Shown: positions 42,441 to 53,496 of the stretch, piece after piece
Position numbering within the stretch: position 1 is the first letter of the stretch
How the letters are laid out: every line of letters begins with the position of its first letter
NCBI GenBank assembly: GCA_963965975.1
Contig: OZ014413.1
Coordinates: forward strand, 5,342,001 to 5,406,000
From: Xestospongia bergquistia
Lineage: Eukaryota > Porifera > Demospongiae > Haplosclerida > Petrosiidae
DNA length: 64,000 bases
Direction: 5' to 3'
Program-made: the position numbers and the translations under genes
Notes under the pieces: generated by a model
The model's database searches: none
What the model was told of the DNA's origin: nothing
The model's input: the letters and a program-made list of their open reading frames with translations, nothing else

Positions 42441-44379
42441 GTCTGTCCGAGTTGAGAAAAGCCCCTTATTAAAAAAAAAGTGTTTTATGCATGGAATGTA
42501 AGGTGAGGTATTTCCTCGCCTGTTAGCGCTGAAGTACGTGTTAAGTGTATTCATTATTTGTTTACGTGGATGACATGCGAACACACCACGTTTTTTCTTG
42601 TGCTTGTAAACATGCCAAGTGGAAAAAGATTGCGATCACAAACAGAGGAGGTTGCTGTGAATGTCTATGAATATTTCGAGGAACTTGGCAGGCGCAAACA
42701 GACTGAAGGATCTCTGAAACAAACCTGTGATGCCACAGGACTTTTACGTTCCAGTATCAAAAAGATACGGAAGGAGAAAGTTGACACAGGGGGAGCTGCC
42801 TTCACTAGTTCAGCGAAGAGATACTCAGTCTCCAGACGCCTGTTAGTTGATGATTTTGATCGTGAAGCCATCAGACGAAAAATATACCACCTTTATCAGA
42901 CAAAACAACATGTGACATTGTCCAAGTTGCTTGTTGTTTTGAAAGAGGATAACCTCTTTCGCGGTCAGAGATCAACCCTTCACATCTTGCTAAGGGAAAT
43001 GGGTTTCAAGTGAGTCACCATAACTTATCTTATAATGCCTATTAATATTCTACTTTGTAGACATAAGAGAGTGGATGACAGATGCCACTATTACGAATAA
43101 CCACGCATTATTGAACAGAGGCACGCTTACCTTCATCGAATGATGAAGAACCGCCAAGACAATAAGCCAGTTGTTTACCTTGATGAGACCTGGGCCAATG
43201 CTCATGATGGTATTATTCTTGGAGCTGGTGGTGAGACTGGTTGGATTCCTAATACCACTCTCATATTCAGATCCAAAAAAAATACTGGTGATTACCATGA
43301 TGAGATGACTGCTGATCATTTTGAGGAGTGGTTTGCCACCAAACTTCTCCCAAATGTTCCAGCTAATAGTCTTATTGTCATGGATAATGCCACATATCAT
43401 AGTCGTCGTAGTGACAAAAAAGATGCAAGACTGGCTTTAGGCAAAGAGAATTGAATTCCCAACAAATGCCTTGAAATCTGAATTGGATAGCATCATACAA
43501 AGATTGAAACCCACCCCTCGCTATGTTGTTGATGACATGGCTTCTGCCGCTGGTAAGTACTCAGTCAAGATAATATTTTATTTATAGATATGTACATCAT
43601 ACAGGTCATGAGGTTGTCTGGCTGCCTGTTGCTCACTGCCCTCTCAATCCAATTGAGTTGGCATGGGCACAGGTTAAAGGTCACATCAAGGCCAATACTC
43701 AGATGTTTAATCTCCGTGACGTAGAGCAGCTGGCATGGAAGGGTTTTGATGTTGTGACACCTGACCGTTGGAAGAGCCTCATTCAACATGTTAAGATCCA
43801 CTTTGAAGACCACTATTGGTCTAATGATGGCCTCTATGGGGAGCTAGTGGATGAGTTCATCATTCGAGTTGGCGGTGAATCGGATGAGTCTGATGATTTC
43901 GATCAATCTGACAGTTCTGATGACGAATAATTTTAGACATTTTCAGTTTTCCTTTTTTGTCAAAAGGTTTTTTTCAAAACCATGGTGGCTTTATAGCTGC
44001 CCAAAATCGCAAAAGACGATACCTGGTTATTATTTTAATAGTAATAATTGATACAAAGGCATTTATTCGTATAATTAGAATTGTAATTTTGACTTGCCAC
44101 GTTATAGTTGGCTGGCTTCTCAGTGATAGTCGACTGACTTTTCAAGGTGAAAATCGATTTTTGTTATCTGCTCGATAGTATGTAATTTAAAGTATGCATG
44201 CCATTCAAAATGTATGGATTTTTATAGTTTGGTACTTTCTCGTAGCGCTAGAGAGCCAAATTTTATATATAAAATGCGCGTTTGCAAGCTGGATCGATTG
44301 GTGCAAGTCCCATGTGGATAGCACGTAAAACGGCAAAGTTATTCACATGTCTGGGTGGCTTTTCTCAACTCGGACAGAG
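42441..44379 (+). mobile_element. Tc1/mariner-superfamily DNA transposon
   Basis: TIRs TCTGTCCGAGTTGAGAAAAG (from 42442) and its inverted copy (ending 44378) are flanked by TA on both sides (42439-42440, 44380-44381). The insertion interrupts repeat R3; R1 (about 39283-39310) has the same sequence without it. The interior holds one transposase gene with two introns (about 43010-43060 and 43554-43604). Confidence 0.88.
42612..43930 (+). pseudogene. Tc1/mariner (DDE_3-type) transposase
   Basis: ATG at 42612 (MPSGKRLRSQTEEVA) starts an N-terminal helix-turn-helix region with RKQTEGSLKQTCDATGLLRS. Exon 1 ends at 43009 (GTGAGT donor); exon 2 starts at 43061. Catalytic blocks: VVYLDETWANAHDG (first Asp), SLIVMDNATYHSR (second Asp) and LNPIELAWAQVK (Glu); an acidic tail ends at 43930. 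Defects: in-frame TAA at 43098-43100 where the relic copy has CAA, an 87-base in-frame deletion right after HDG, and a further deletion after SRRSD that breaks the frame. It cannot make an active enzyme but the TIRs are intact. Confidence 0.82.
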
Positions 44380-45206
44380 TATAGTACTTAAAAGTATTAA
44401 TATATTATCAAGTATGTTTATAGGCTATATGCCATGTTACGCTGTCGTTGAAATAAACCAAAGTGAATGTACTAATCCTCCCTCTTAGTATTGTCCTATG
44501 TCTGTTAGTTTTAACTGAAAGGTGATGTTAATGTATTTCCTTAACAGTTTGCTCAAGCAATGTTGCTGTCAGGATACTTCCCAGACTGAAGGACATATTG
44601 GAAGCAACTCAATGGATTCTTGTGAGTGCTTAAATACATTGGGCAACTAATTGAGTGCTAGTCTGTCTAGTGTGGTTTCCTCCTGTCATACATGACCTGA
44701 TAGTAGTGGACATTCTGTTACTCTCTCATCCAGTAGACCAAAATCAAAAAGACTATCAACCAACAATGGTAAATCTATTAGGGGGGATCCAAGCGGCCAA
44801 GACGTGACGTGGAACTCCCAGCAGTAGCGCCAGCATTGGTGTTAGTACTGGGAACACCATGCCTTGTTTGACCCATAATACTGCGACTGCAGCTGCTCTG
44901 AGCAGTACCAATGCTTCTGTCATCACTGGCACTAGAACTGGTTCCATAAATATGCTCACAGTCAAAGAGGCAGAGATACCTGAATTAAATCGTCCTCAAA
45001 GAGAGGGCTGCATTTTTTTTCAATCACCTTGCTCACATCTTGCAAAGTGTGACAGTCAGTGCATCTATCCATTCTTGCAGCTGTGTGACTAAATAGCCTG
45101 TCTCCGTCTAATTATGGAATGGAGGTTGTTCGTCAATCTACTGATTTGGGATGTTGGCCTCCTTAAGACATTGTGGTACAAGCCAATATGTGGACGAGTG
45201 GTCTTG

Positions 45207-46555
45207 TTCATTATGCCCATTAATATTGTACTTTATAGACATAAGAGTGTGGATGACAGACACCACTACTATGAACAACCACGCATTATGGAACAGAGGC
45301 ACTATTACCTTAGTCAAATGATGATGAACCGCCAAGAGAATAGGCCAGTTGTTTACTTTGATGAAACCTGGGCCAATGCTCATGATGGCAGGGATTGTGC
45401 TTGGGTGGAGAGGTATGATGTGACTGGTGGAACCCTTGGTGGGATAAAATGGCCTCCTGGAAAGGGTGCATGGCTTATTATTCTTGGAGCTGGTGGTGAG
45501 AATGGTTGGATTCCCAATACCACTCTCATATTCAGATCCGAAAAAATACTGGTGATTACCATGATGAGATGACTGCTAATCATTTTGAGGAGTGGTTTGG
45601 TACCAAACTTCTCCCAAATGTTCAACCTAACAGTCTAATTGTCATGGATAATGCCTCATATCATAGCCGTAGTAGTGACCCTGTTCCAGTCCAAAGTTGG
45701 ACAAAGCAAAAGATGCAAGATTGGCTTTCAGTGATTTTTTGAAGTTAACTTTATCCTGTGTTTTTTCCCGTGACGTTTCAGAAATGGATTATGTACTCGT
45801 TGAAGATAAAGAACTAGCTCTCGATTCCGAGGGATCTCTCCCTTTAGACAGCTTAAAAAGTCAGTTTGGGGCGATCGCCACAAATTTGTATTATATAAGA
45901 GATGAAGGGAGGGAGTGCTGTTTACTTATGACAGATGGGAAAATTGTAAAACCAAACTCTGGATGGCCCATGAATGGGTTACTAGTATCTCGCATGGGGC
46001 CGACCTCTATTAACGAGGCCACGATAATGCCAGTGAAAAAAACTCCCACAAAGAGAGATCTGTGTAAAATCAGACTGTCATCACCAACAGCAAATTTGGC
46101 ACTGAAAAATATAAGTATTTTAAATGAGACAATTCGCCATAAAGTGGCGAACACTCAGTTTTTTGGCTCTGGAGGGTTTAGTAAGTGTGAGGGTACCTCC
46201 AATGAGGATGCCATCAAAAACCAAGGTTTGAGAAACCGTATAATCTCATCTGAGGAGGTATCCTCACTTTATCAAACATACACCCTTGAGAATGGGGACA
46301 TCGCAATCATTGACAAGCATCATGCCTCACAATGAGTGAGGCAGTGCCTTAAAGACTTAAAACCAAAAAAGAAGGCTACTGATGAACTTAGAATTCTGTT
46401 TAATTCCCAACAAATGACTTGAAAGTGAATTTTATAGCATCATACAAAGATTGAAACCTACCCCTCGCTATGTTGTTGATGACATGGCTGCTCCTGCAGG
46501 TAAGAAGTTAGTCAAGATAGCCCTAGTATTTATTGATATGTACATCATACTTTCA
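45207..46555 (+). pseudogene. second Tc1/mariner transposase relic, truncated and interrupted
   Basis: Starts inside intron 1 (ATGCCCATTAATATTGTACT) and covers exon 2 onward: VVYFDETWANAHDGRDCAWV (without the 87-base deletion of the first copy), SLIVMDNASYHSRSSD, then from about 45730 foreign sequence to about 46395, after which the transposase resumes (RLKPTPRYVVDDMA near 46446) and ends near 46555. No TIRs were seen. It preserves sequence the first copy lost. Confidence 0.75.
45784..46335 (+). CDS. ORF with TDP-43 N-terminal-domain-like region
   Basis: From ATG at 45784, 183 codons: MDYVLVEDKELALDSEGSLP, then LDSLKSQFGAIATNLYY, ECCLLMTDGKIVKPNSGW and GLLVSRM. The order of an acidic first strand, LxSLxxQFGxxAxxLxY, a LxDGxIxxPxxGW turn and a final strand matches the TDP-43 N-terminal fold. 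No RRM follows; the C-terminal half (KKTPTKRDLCKIRL, SKCEGTSNEDAIKNQGLRNR) is unfamiliar. The frame is uninterrupted and also open upstream to 45697, where it merges with the transposase relic in which it is embedded. Confidence 0.5.
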   Translation: MDYVLVEDKELALDSEGSLPLDSLKSQFGAIATNLYYIRDEGRECCLLMTDGKIVKPNSGWPMNGLLVSRMGPTSINEATIMPVKKTPTKRDLCKIRLSSPTANLALKNISILNETIRHKVANTQFFGSGGFSKCEGTSNEDAIKNQGLRNRIISSEEVSSLYQTYTLENGDIAIIDKHHASQ

Positions 46556-46711
46556 AATATTTTCAGAGGCTAAAAATTTATAAAATCAAGGTATAAGTTA
46601 TAGCAGCCAAGAGGTTAAAAATTTGCTTCTTTTGCACATGTTTTTGTTGCTTAAAATTTAAAAACTCTAAGGAAAGTTATCCAATACAAGGGGTTAAAGA
46701 TTTGTATACTT

Positions 46712-46795
46712 TGGACTGGTACTAGGTAGTAATATAGTACAGCACACATTAAAATATGTTGACAAATCTCAGCAACAGCTAAATAGAAACTTGAA
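46712..46795. repeat. dispersed repeat
   Basis: Matches 35066-35145 (GACTGGTACTAGGTAG ... CAAATCTCAGCAACAGCTAAATA). A third partial match occurs near 48900-48935. Confidence 0.6.
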
Positions 46796-47318
46796 TGAAA
46801 AACAACATGGCATTAAGGGTATCCCACAACCTTAAGAATATAAACTTCTTACATCAGAACACTCAGCCAAGTCACTCATTGGTTGAATGGGAAAACTTTT
46901 CAATGTTTATTAGTATTACTGTAGTAACTGGTGCTTACATGGGTAATTGTTGGATTAAACTATGCTATTTCTTGTATTAATCCTTTATTTGTCATTGACA
47001 AGTACACTCATCATTGAAAATGTGGATGCAATTACCAATCACGAGTATACTCATCATGCAACATAATGTTTAGTACTCTAGTATTGCTTTATGGTGGCTG
47101 CTTTTTTAGCAAGACATTCTTTAGACAGCTAGATTGCAATACAATATATACTTATATACTCGATAATTTAACTTACATCACCTGATTATCAAGACTTGTC
47201 ACTTATCAAAGGTAAACAGCAAACCACAAAATATTGTACAACTGTTATGACTTATAAACAATAGCTAAAATACAGAACAATAGCATGCAATATATTGTTC
47301 ACATAACAGACTACTATT

Positions 47319-47495
47319 ATGGTTGAAGACATTGCTAGAACTTATTATACTGGAGCCAAAGCCTTGAACTTGCTCAATATTGATGAAGAGGATGAAGGTT
47401 TCAGTGAATAGTCTTTTGATGGCAGTGATGATGAACTCGATCAAATGAATCAAACTTGTAAATACCTCAAATATCCAAAAGAACAGGTATAAAAC
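47319..47495 (+). pseudogene. acidic ORF fragment with one stop
   Basis: ATG at 47319 reads MVEDIARTYYTGAKALNLLN then IDEEDEGFSE, TAG, and SFDGSDDELDQMNQTCKYLK. An acidic N-terminus with 'FDGSDDE' is reminiscent of piggyBac-type transposase starts, but nothing downstream confirms this. Confidence 0.25.
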
Positions 47496-47730
47496 GAAAA
47501 GCGAAAGAAAGGTGCAAAATAATTTCGTAATTACCGGATACGACCACGCAAAAATTAGTATGTAAAGGGTGACAAAAGGAGAATATTTTAATGTCCTTTT
47601 AAGACTACTCTCTCTAAGAAATCATGATGTTTTCCGTACATTATAAATATTCAGTAGATATTGCTACGGTAAATGAATACATCATGTCATACTATGTACC
47701 TTCAGAAAAAATGCAAAGTCTTTCCTAAGA

Positions 47731-47950
47731 CACAGTGTGATAACTTGTTGGTAAGTAAAATAGTTGTCAGTCTCATGGCCATCCTTTTCAGTCCCTAACG
47801 TTCATTACCAAGTAATGACAGACTATCAGATGAAAGAAGAAACAGTGCGATAACTTGTTGGTAAGTAAAATAGTTGTGAGTCTCATGGGCATCCTTTTCA
47901 GTCCCTTACGTTCATTACCAAGTAATGACAGACTATCAGATGAAAGAAGA
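47731..47950. repeat. 110-bp tandem duplication
   Basis: ACAGTGTGATAACTTGTTGG... to ...GATGAAAGAAGAA occurs twice head to tail (starts near 47731 and 47841) with about five differences. Confidence 0.85.
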
Positions 47951-48400
47951 AAGATGGAGTAAATGTAAAATGCGATACAACAAAAGAAGACAGTTCATAT
48001 ATATCTACTGGATATGTTAGGAATACAAAAAGTATTTATACCACACAGTGAAGCTAGAAATTGATACTTTATCATAAGACAAAAAATAGAGTAAATTTGC
48101 TTTACCTTCAAACAAGCTCTAATATAGCAAATATAAACAACATCAACTAACATATATTCGTTACATATAAGTATACAAGAACGAAAGTATATTTACATAG
48201 TAACGATTGTACACTAAAGGTGTCACAATTCCCTAACACATTTAAAAACTTACTCATTTATCTTGAAACTGTTCAAAAATATAGGATAGACACTTCCAAA
48301 CCATTGTTGAGTGGTTTCATTAGACTGTTGTAACGTTAGAAAGGCTAAACAACTACTAACAAAACATGCGCTTCTTCCTCTTGAGGTGTTACTAAATTAA

Positions 48401-48433
48401 TGACGTCATACTAGAATATAATGCGCATGCGCA
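48401..48433. promoter_or_regulatory. CRE and NRF-1-like palindromes
   Basis: TGACGTCA (48401-48408) and TGCGCATGCGCA (48422-48433) are perfect palindromes 13 bases apart, matching the animal CREB/ATF and NRF-1 consensus. Such pairs mark many bidirectional animal promoters. No clear gene starts on either side. Confidence 0.4.
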
Positions 48434-49045
48434 ATTCTGTTAAAGGATTAATTATAAAAAGTATTGAACAGTCTAATATAAAAATAAAGCGTGTCTTTGA
48501 TATTGAATTTTAAATCTCTAACATGCTCTATCATGTAATGTCATTGAAGATGTCTATAAAAAGTGAGATTTTTAAGTATAACTTTGTCACTACTCGAAGC
48601 AGAGAAGAGCATCCTTCCTTACCTACCTGATGTTACAGCAACTATGTTTCTATTTTGGATCATTGTTCTTCTGCAAAACTTGAGAACGTATCTTATGTTT
48701 CATTTTGGACCAGATTTAGAATGTGAACCTCAGAAGTTTCCATACACTTCGTTGTTGTAATGTAACAAATATTCCAAATACACTGAGTCACCGAAGTCTG
48801 AATCCCATAAGTCAGGTTATAACAAAGTCATGCATTAAAGGTAAGGCTTAAAAATTCACTTACTTTATGAATATTTTTGGAAGCTAAAAACTTAGAAAAT
48901 ATGCTGTTGCCAAATCCCAGCAAGAGTTCAATAATATTAATAGATCATATGTTTACAAGTAGATATTTTATTTAATTAACGAGCGAGCATACTGTAATAA
49001 ATCAAAGATACTTAGGCTATGATCCTCATTCCTTTAACTCTATAT

Positions 49046-49050
<5 letters not shown>

Positions 49051-49094
<44 letters not shown>
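49051..49094. repeat. (AT)n microsatellite
   Basis: About 22 AT units. Confidence 0.9.
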
Positions 49095-49098
<4 letters not shown>

Positions 49099-49344
49099 TA
49101 GACAGTTATGGAGACACTCTACAGTCCCAGTCACTATGAAGCCTAATGATATATAGCGATATATATGACTTGACTTGTACTGTTACCAATGGATTGACAT
49201 GCCTAATCCAAAAATTAACCTTCTCACTTGCAATACTAGGACTAGGACTTAGGACTAGGACCTGAAAGACATACTGGACTTTCAGGAACAGCTTGATTGC
49301 TTAATACATGATGTTAACAGTTAAGCTTTTCTATTAGTAAAAAC

Positions 49345-50064
49345 TCACATTTTTAGTATCTCTCCATATGTAAAGGCACTATGTCTCACTGGTTGTTTGT
49401 GAGTTAAAGCATACCTCATTACTCTCCATATTAGTTTGATAGGATTGTTATGCTGAGCTGGCTCAATAATAAAGTGATGTTTGAAACAACAAAAAAACAA
49501 AACTGCAATGATGACAATAATCACTCCATAACCAAAAATACAAGTGAAGGTCAAATAAATGGTATCTTTATAAACAATACCTGTTATACTTGATGCCATT
49601 AATAAGATTAACGCTACTAAAGAATAATTTATGTATAAAACCCAATAAACAAAACTACTTAACTCTTGAGATGGTGCAGACTGAAGTTGATCAGTACCAA
49701 ATTGGATCACATTAGCTACAAATATACCATATCCCAAAAAATATGGAAATGTTGTAACTAAACAAATACTAACTGCAACAATGACATTTAAAGGGATAAA
49801 ATGTGTTGTCATCAATGTAACCATGGTAATTAAGAATCCAGCAAACATTAATATTATTCCAACCAATATGACTTTATATCTCATCCATTTCTCACCTAAC
49901 AAACAAAGAAGTGGATAAGAGAGATAATGAAGTCCAACAGTAGCAAAAATGACGTATGAATAGTTATCAATGAAATTTGTGGAAAGACCTCCTATTATTG
50001 TAGTAGATATTAGCAACATGCTTGTTGGTAGTATCACAAGAGCTCCTTTAGAACAAACGCACAC
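49345..50064 (-). CDS. SLC15/POT-family transporter, copy 2 (partial)
   Basis: 239 codons on the minus strand, MCVCSKGALVILPTSMLL..., matching the N-terminal half of copy 1 (2922-3566 and beyond) at high identity, but in frame through the homopolymer where copy 1 is shifted (AVLFFCCFKHHFIIEPAQHN). Six or so hydrophobic membrane segments are evident. Homology ends at about 49359 in GEILKM, where copy 1 continues GEFPPSRFG, so the C-terminal half, including the KERYGGPF loop, is absent. The upstream boundary of homology (50100) equals that of copy 1 (3594). It may be a partial duplicate or the 5' exon of a gene whose other exons are elsewhere. Confidence 0.7.
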   Translation of the reverse strand: MCVCSKGALVILPTSMLLISTTIIGGLSTNFIDNYSYVIFATVGLHYLSYPLLCLLGEKWMRYKVILVGIILMFAGFLITMVTLMTTHFIPLNVIVAVSICLVTTFPYFLGYGIFVANVIQFGTDQLQSAPSQELSSFVYWVLYINYSLVALILLMASSITGIVYKDTIYLTFTCIFGYGVIIVIIAVLFFCCFKHHFIIEPAQHNNPIKLIWRVMRYALTHKQPVRHSAFTYGEILKM

Positions 50065-50100
50065 ATTTTGTAGTTCATCTCTGTTTATCTTATAGTTTAA

Positions 50101-51146
50101 AGCTGAGCAAACAGGTATAGTACTACTGAAAAGTCAGTTATACAAAGAATAATTCAAAACTTCTAAAGAACACTATATGCACTTATCATAGTAGTAAAAT
50201 AAAATATATAGGACAGAATGACATAAATAATGATTGCAGTCAGTTTATTGCACAAAGTTGTTTTAAACAAGTGTTAAATTGACTTAGAGGCTTGTTTAAC
50301 TATTAGTGAGACTAACGATAACATTGAAAGTATTTATAACTGGATAATTGCAAGTTAGGTATAAACTGACAAATTGTTCTTCCTTTCATCTTTCTTTAAT
50401 TTCTTTTTCCCTATCCATTTGTATTTTCGTTATTTAGGTCACAATACCCCAACAATGAAATGACTGGTTGCTAGGAGGTTTCTGTGATGCATCATTATAT
50501 CACCCTTTACACTTTGGTCCTGGAATTTATTACATACTTTGATGAAGTTCAAGTAATAAATCTCGTGGGTCAAGCAAAGGGAAACATAAGCTGGTAAGTT
50601 GAGTGTGAATGTAATTGAGTAATATCAAATCTATACAGCTTTATTTTACTATACATTAGGGAAACTTCACTCCATGTTATGAACATCTCTTAAATCAATC
50701 CAGTTGATTGCTACTATTAGATATCTAAATCTTGTGGAGTATGGATATAAGTGTATCCTTAAACCATTTATGGATGACATGAATAAACTGTCGAAGGTAT
50801 TCAATATGTCTAATATTATTTTTAAAAACTAATGATGATATAGGTGTACCCATTTTAAATTAATAAAACAGAAATAATTGTGAAAGGACTTGTAGTGGTG
50901 ATGTTGGCTGATACACAGGCAGCAAATTCAATAGGTGGATTTAAAGTCAGTGTTGGGTTTGCTCTGTAGAAGTGCTGTAGAACTGTCTCACAGTAGAGGG
51001 AATAATGAAATATAAGCTGAGCACATTTAAAACCACAGTAGTGTTATGGATGGAAAATCTTTGTCACTGACATAGACAACTGTATAAAATTGTGGTCTTT
51101 CCAAAATGCCTTATTGTTTATTGGGCTCTCTTAGTATAGAGAAGAC
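50101..51146. other. no gene recognised
   Basis: AT-rich; may contain N-terminal debris of the transposase relic that becomes recognisable at 51147. Nothing can be supported from sequence alone. Confidence 0.35.
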
Positions 51147-52306
51147 ATGTTTGTTCTCCATACAATAGGGAGATATGACTACCACTGTTCACTGTTGTCC
51201 AGACACTTGGCTGCAGCAGACTCGGTCACATATGGTGTAAACTTTTTAAGTACTCTTAACAGTTTGGACCATTTTCATGTATCTAATAACCAAATTCCTC
51301 AAGTTATTATGCATATTTTAATAGAAGGTGTTGTTCCATATACATTAAAGTCAATGTTGCATAGTTTCATTTTTGACAAGAAGTATTTCACTCATGACAT
51401 CCTCAATAATTAAATGACCTTTTTCACATTTAGTCAGTCAGAAATAAAGGACAAACCATCTCCACTAATAGTTTGTATGTTACAACCTGAAGGCAATACC
51501 AATCAATCAGGTAAATAAGAATCAGGCATATTCAATATAGAACTTTACCATTGTGAGGACAATGTAAATACTACTAGTAAAGTTGTAGGACTTTTAAAAA
51601 TTTCATGTAATAATAATAGCTTGCTATGACTATTAATTGTCCAACTATAAATTCTTAATGGTGATTATGATTGGGAGTGTTACCTGTTATTGTTAGATAT
51701 ACTCAAAATTTGTATGGCATGAATATTGTCTATTCATTTAATTCAGTACTTGGAAGTACTAATAGAGATGTATCTATGCTTGTTGAATGAATGTTATCCT
51801 GAAACTAATATAATCCCTTAACAACATTATCTTATTCATCTTCTATTTCAAGCATTAAAGTAAGCATTTGGTCTCTAGCCATTTGTTGTACAAGTTATTT
51901 ATATTCTCTTATTTTATATATGTAGGTTAGGACCATATACATGTCCAACGTACATGAGAATGGCAGCAAAGAACAGTTATATTAAGAGAATAGCTCAACT
52001 AGGAAACTTTAATAATTTTCCATTATCTGTTTCTGACGTCATCAGAAAGTAATGTGTGCATTTATAAACAGCAGTGACTTTTTTGAAAGGTTGATCAGCT
52101 CAGCATGTGGTGACTTTTGTTTGGATAAATTAATTATTATTATATCATTTTTAGGTGACTACTCATCAACATTTTCTCATGAAACTGAAGATATTCAGAA
52201 TGAAATAATGATGAACTTACCCAATTTGGATAGGACAAAGACTACATTTTACTGGTATATTTACCCACTATTAGTTAAAAATAGTTTATACATTATACAG
52301 ATGTGA
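51147..52306 (+). pseudogene. uncharacterised DDE-type transposase relic, copy C
   Basis: 51147-51413 reads SVTYGVNFLSTLNSLDHFHV, then QVIMHILIEGVVPYTLKSML and FDKKYFTHDILNN, homologous block by block to copy B (PGYSVINGLPHDIMHDFYEE, then DKKYFTIDELN). After a gap, 51925-52050 reads LGPYTCPTYMRMAAKNSYIK then RIAQLGNFNNFPL, matching copy B LGPLIQSWTMRQESKLSFVK. 52052-52200 has SSDFF and GDYSSTFSHETEDIQNE. Intervening sequence is decayed. Orientation is opposite to A and B. Confidence 0.6.
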
Positions 52307-53496
52307 TTGGGTTGAGTGAAGAGGGAGCAAATATTTTTAAAATTGACTTTGTCTTATATGATTTTTAAGATGATGATTTACACAGTTTGGCAACATCTTG
52401 GACATATTAATGGTCAAAAAATGCATTCCTTTACTTACACTCATATGTCACTAGAGGAATTGATTACCACTATCATAGTTATGTTACTGAGTCTACCTTG
52501 GACAAGAAAGTTGTTTTATTTCTAACAAGAATGAAGTATTGTCAATGTTATATCCCCTTCTAACACATACATTAAGATCAGAACTGGGAAGAATTTACAT
52601 TGTAACAAAACATATAGTTGTTAAAATTCAAGTTCATACATACTGTATTTCTTTCAACAATCATTATGACATCCATTTCTTACTAGCTTGTGTTGTTATT
52701 ATTAATCATCAACAATCAATATGTACTGTAGTAAATCAACAATTGTGTAATATTAACAAATTATTTTTAACTTTGAGCAAATATTTGTTGAATTAACAAA
52801 TGTTACTTCAAATAACAATTATATACATATACATATTGTTAATTTGACACAAAGTAGATTGTCTATATAACATGTTATATTATTACAATATTTTTGTGTC
52901 CTGTATTTTGTGTGTTTATAGCATCTTGGTTGACATTTCTCTTTTATATTTCAAATGCCATAATGTAATAAAAGATTACATTTAGCGTTGAGACATGATA
53001 TCATAATGTAATTTATGTCAACTCTAATGTAATTCAATATTTTTAACAATAATTATTAGTTAACTAGTTAATTGGTTAGTCTTATCTTCTTTTTTATTTT
53101 ACTTATATTTCCACCATGCATGAAAATATAAAAATATATAACTGAAAATATTAATGAGGGTTTAACTAGAACATAGTCATTTTTTTGAAATTTGACAACT
53201 TTTGATGCCACACTTATATTAACAATACACATTGTAAGTGTTAAATTTGACTATGTCCAATATTTTCACTATATTCAGTAAACTACACATACCATGCATT
53301 CATATCAGTACAAGTATGGATACAGATAATAATATTCATAAATATAAAGTATGATACTGGCATTTCCTTATAGAAAAATCTTTTAAAGTTTACTAGTGAA
53401 TGTTTGTGTTTTCTAGAGTAAGATGACATAATATAGTCTTTGAATTGTATAATCAATTCCTGTATCCTGTGGACATTTTTGCAAAGCTAGTGGTAG
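52307..53496. other. no gene recognised
   Basis: AT-rich (TTAATTAGTTAACTAG-type palindromic runs near 53060); short plus-strand ORFs at 52316-52525 and 52539-52796 may include the decayed tail of relic C, but carry no recognisable motif. Confidence 0.4.

Larger units (their letters stand above)
41691..45206 (+). mobile_element. repeat R, copy R3, interrupted by a Tc element
   Basis: MIKECINGGQSRRG exon (41770), ILLCLDQFYQLS exon (41871), SLEGAKTWRERYQQTSSPF exon (about 41967) and MEYLPTFEGDEEVELALDE exon (42207). After the Tc insertion (42441-44379) it resumes at TAGTACTTAAAAG (compare 39293 in R1), then repeats the R1 3' blocks (44590, 44780, 45112 YGMEVVRQSTDLGCWPP). It ends at 45206, where a second transposase relic begins. 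Confidence 0.6.
46556..49340. other. largely non-coding stretch
   Basis: AT-rich, with several small items listed separately (dispersed repeat, possible ORF, 110-bp tandem, CRE/NRF-1 palindromes, AT microsatellite). I see no gene I can support. A weak plus-strand frame at 48563-48760 (SILPYLPDVTATMFLFWIIV) is the only longer candidate. Confidence 0.4.

Noticed and set aside
48563..48760. Gene driven by the CRE/NRF-1 site
   Set aside because: The 65-codon frame is hydrophobic, has no family match I know and no clear splice sites; composition fits AT-rich chance.
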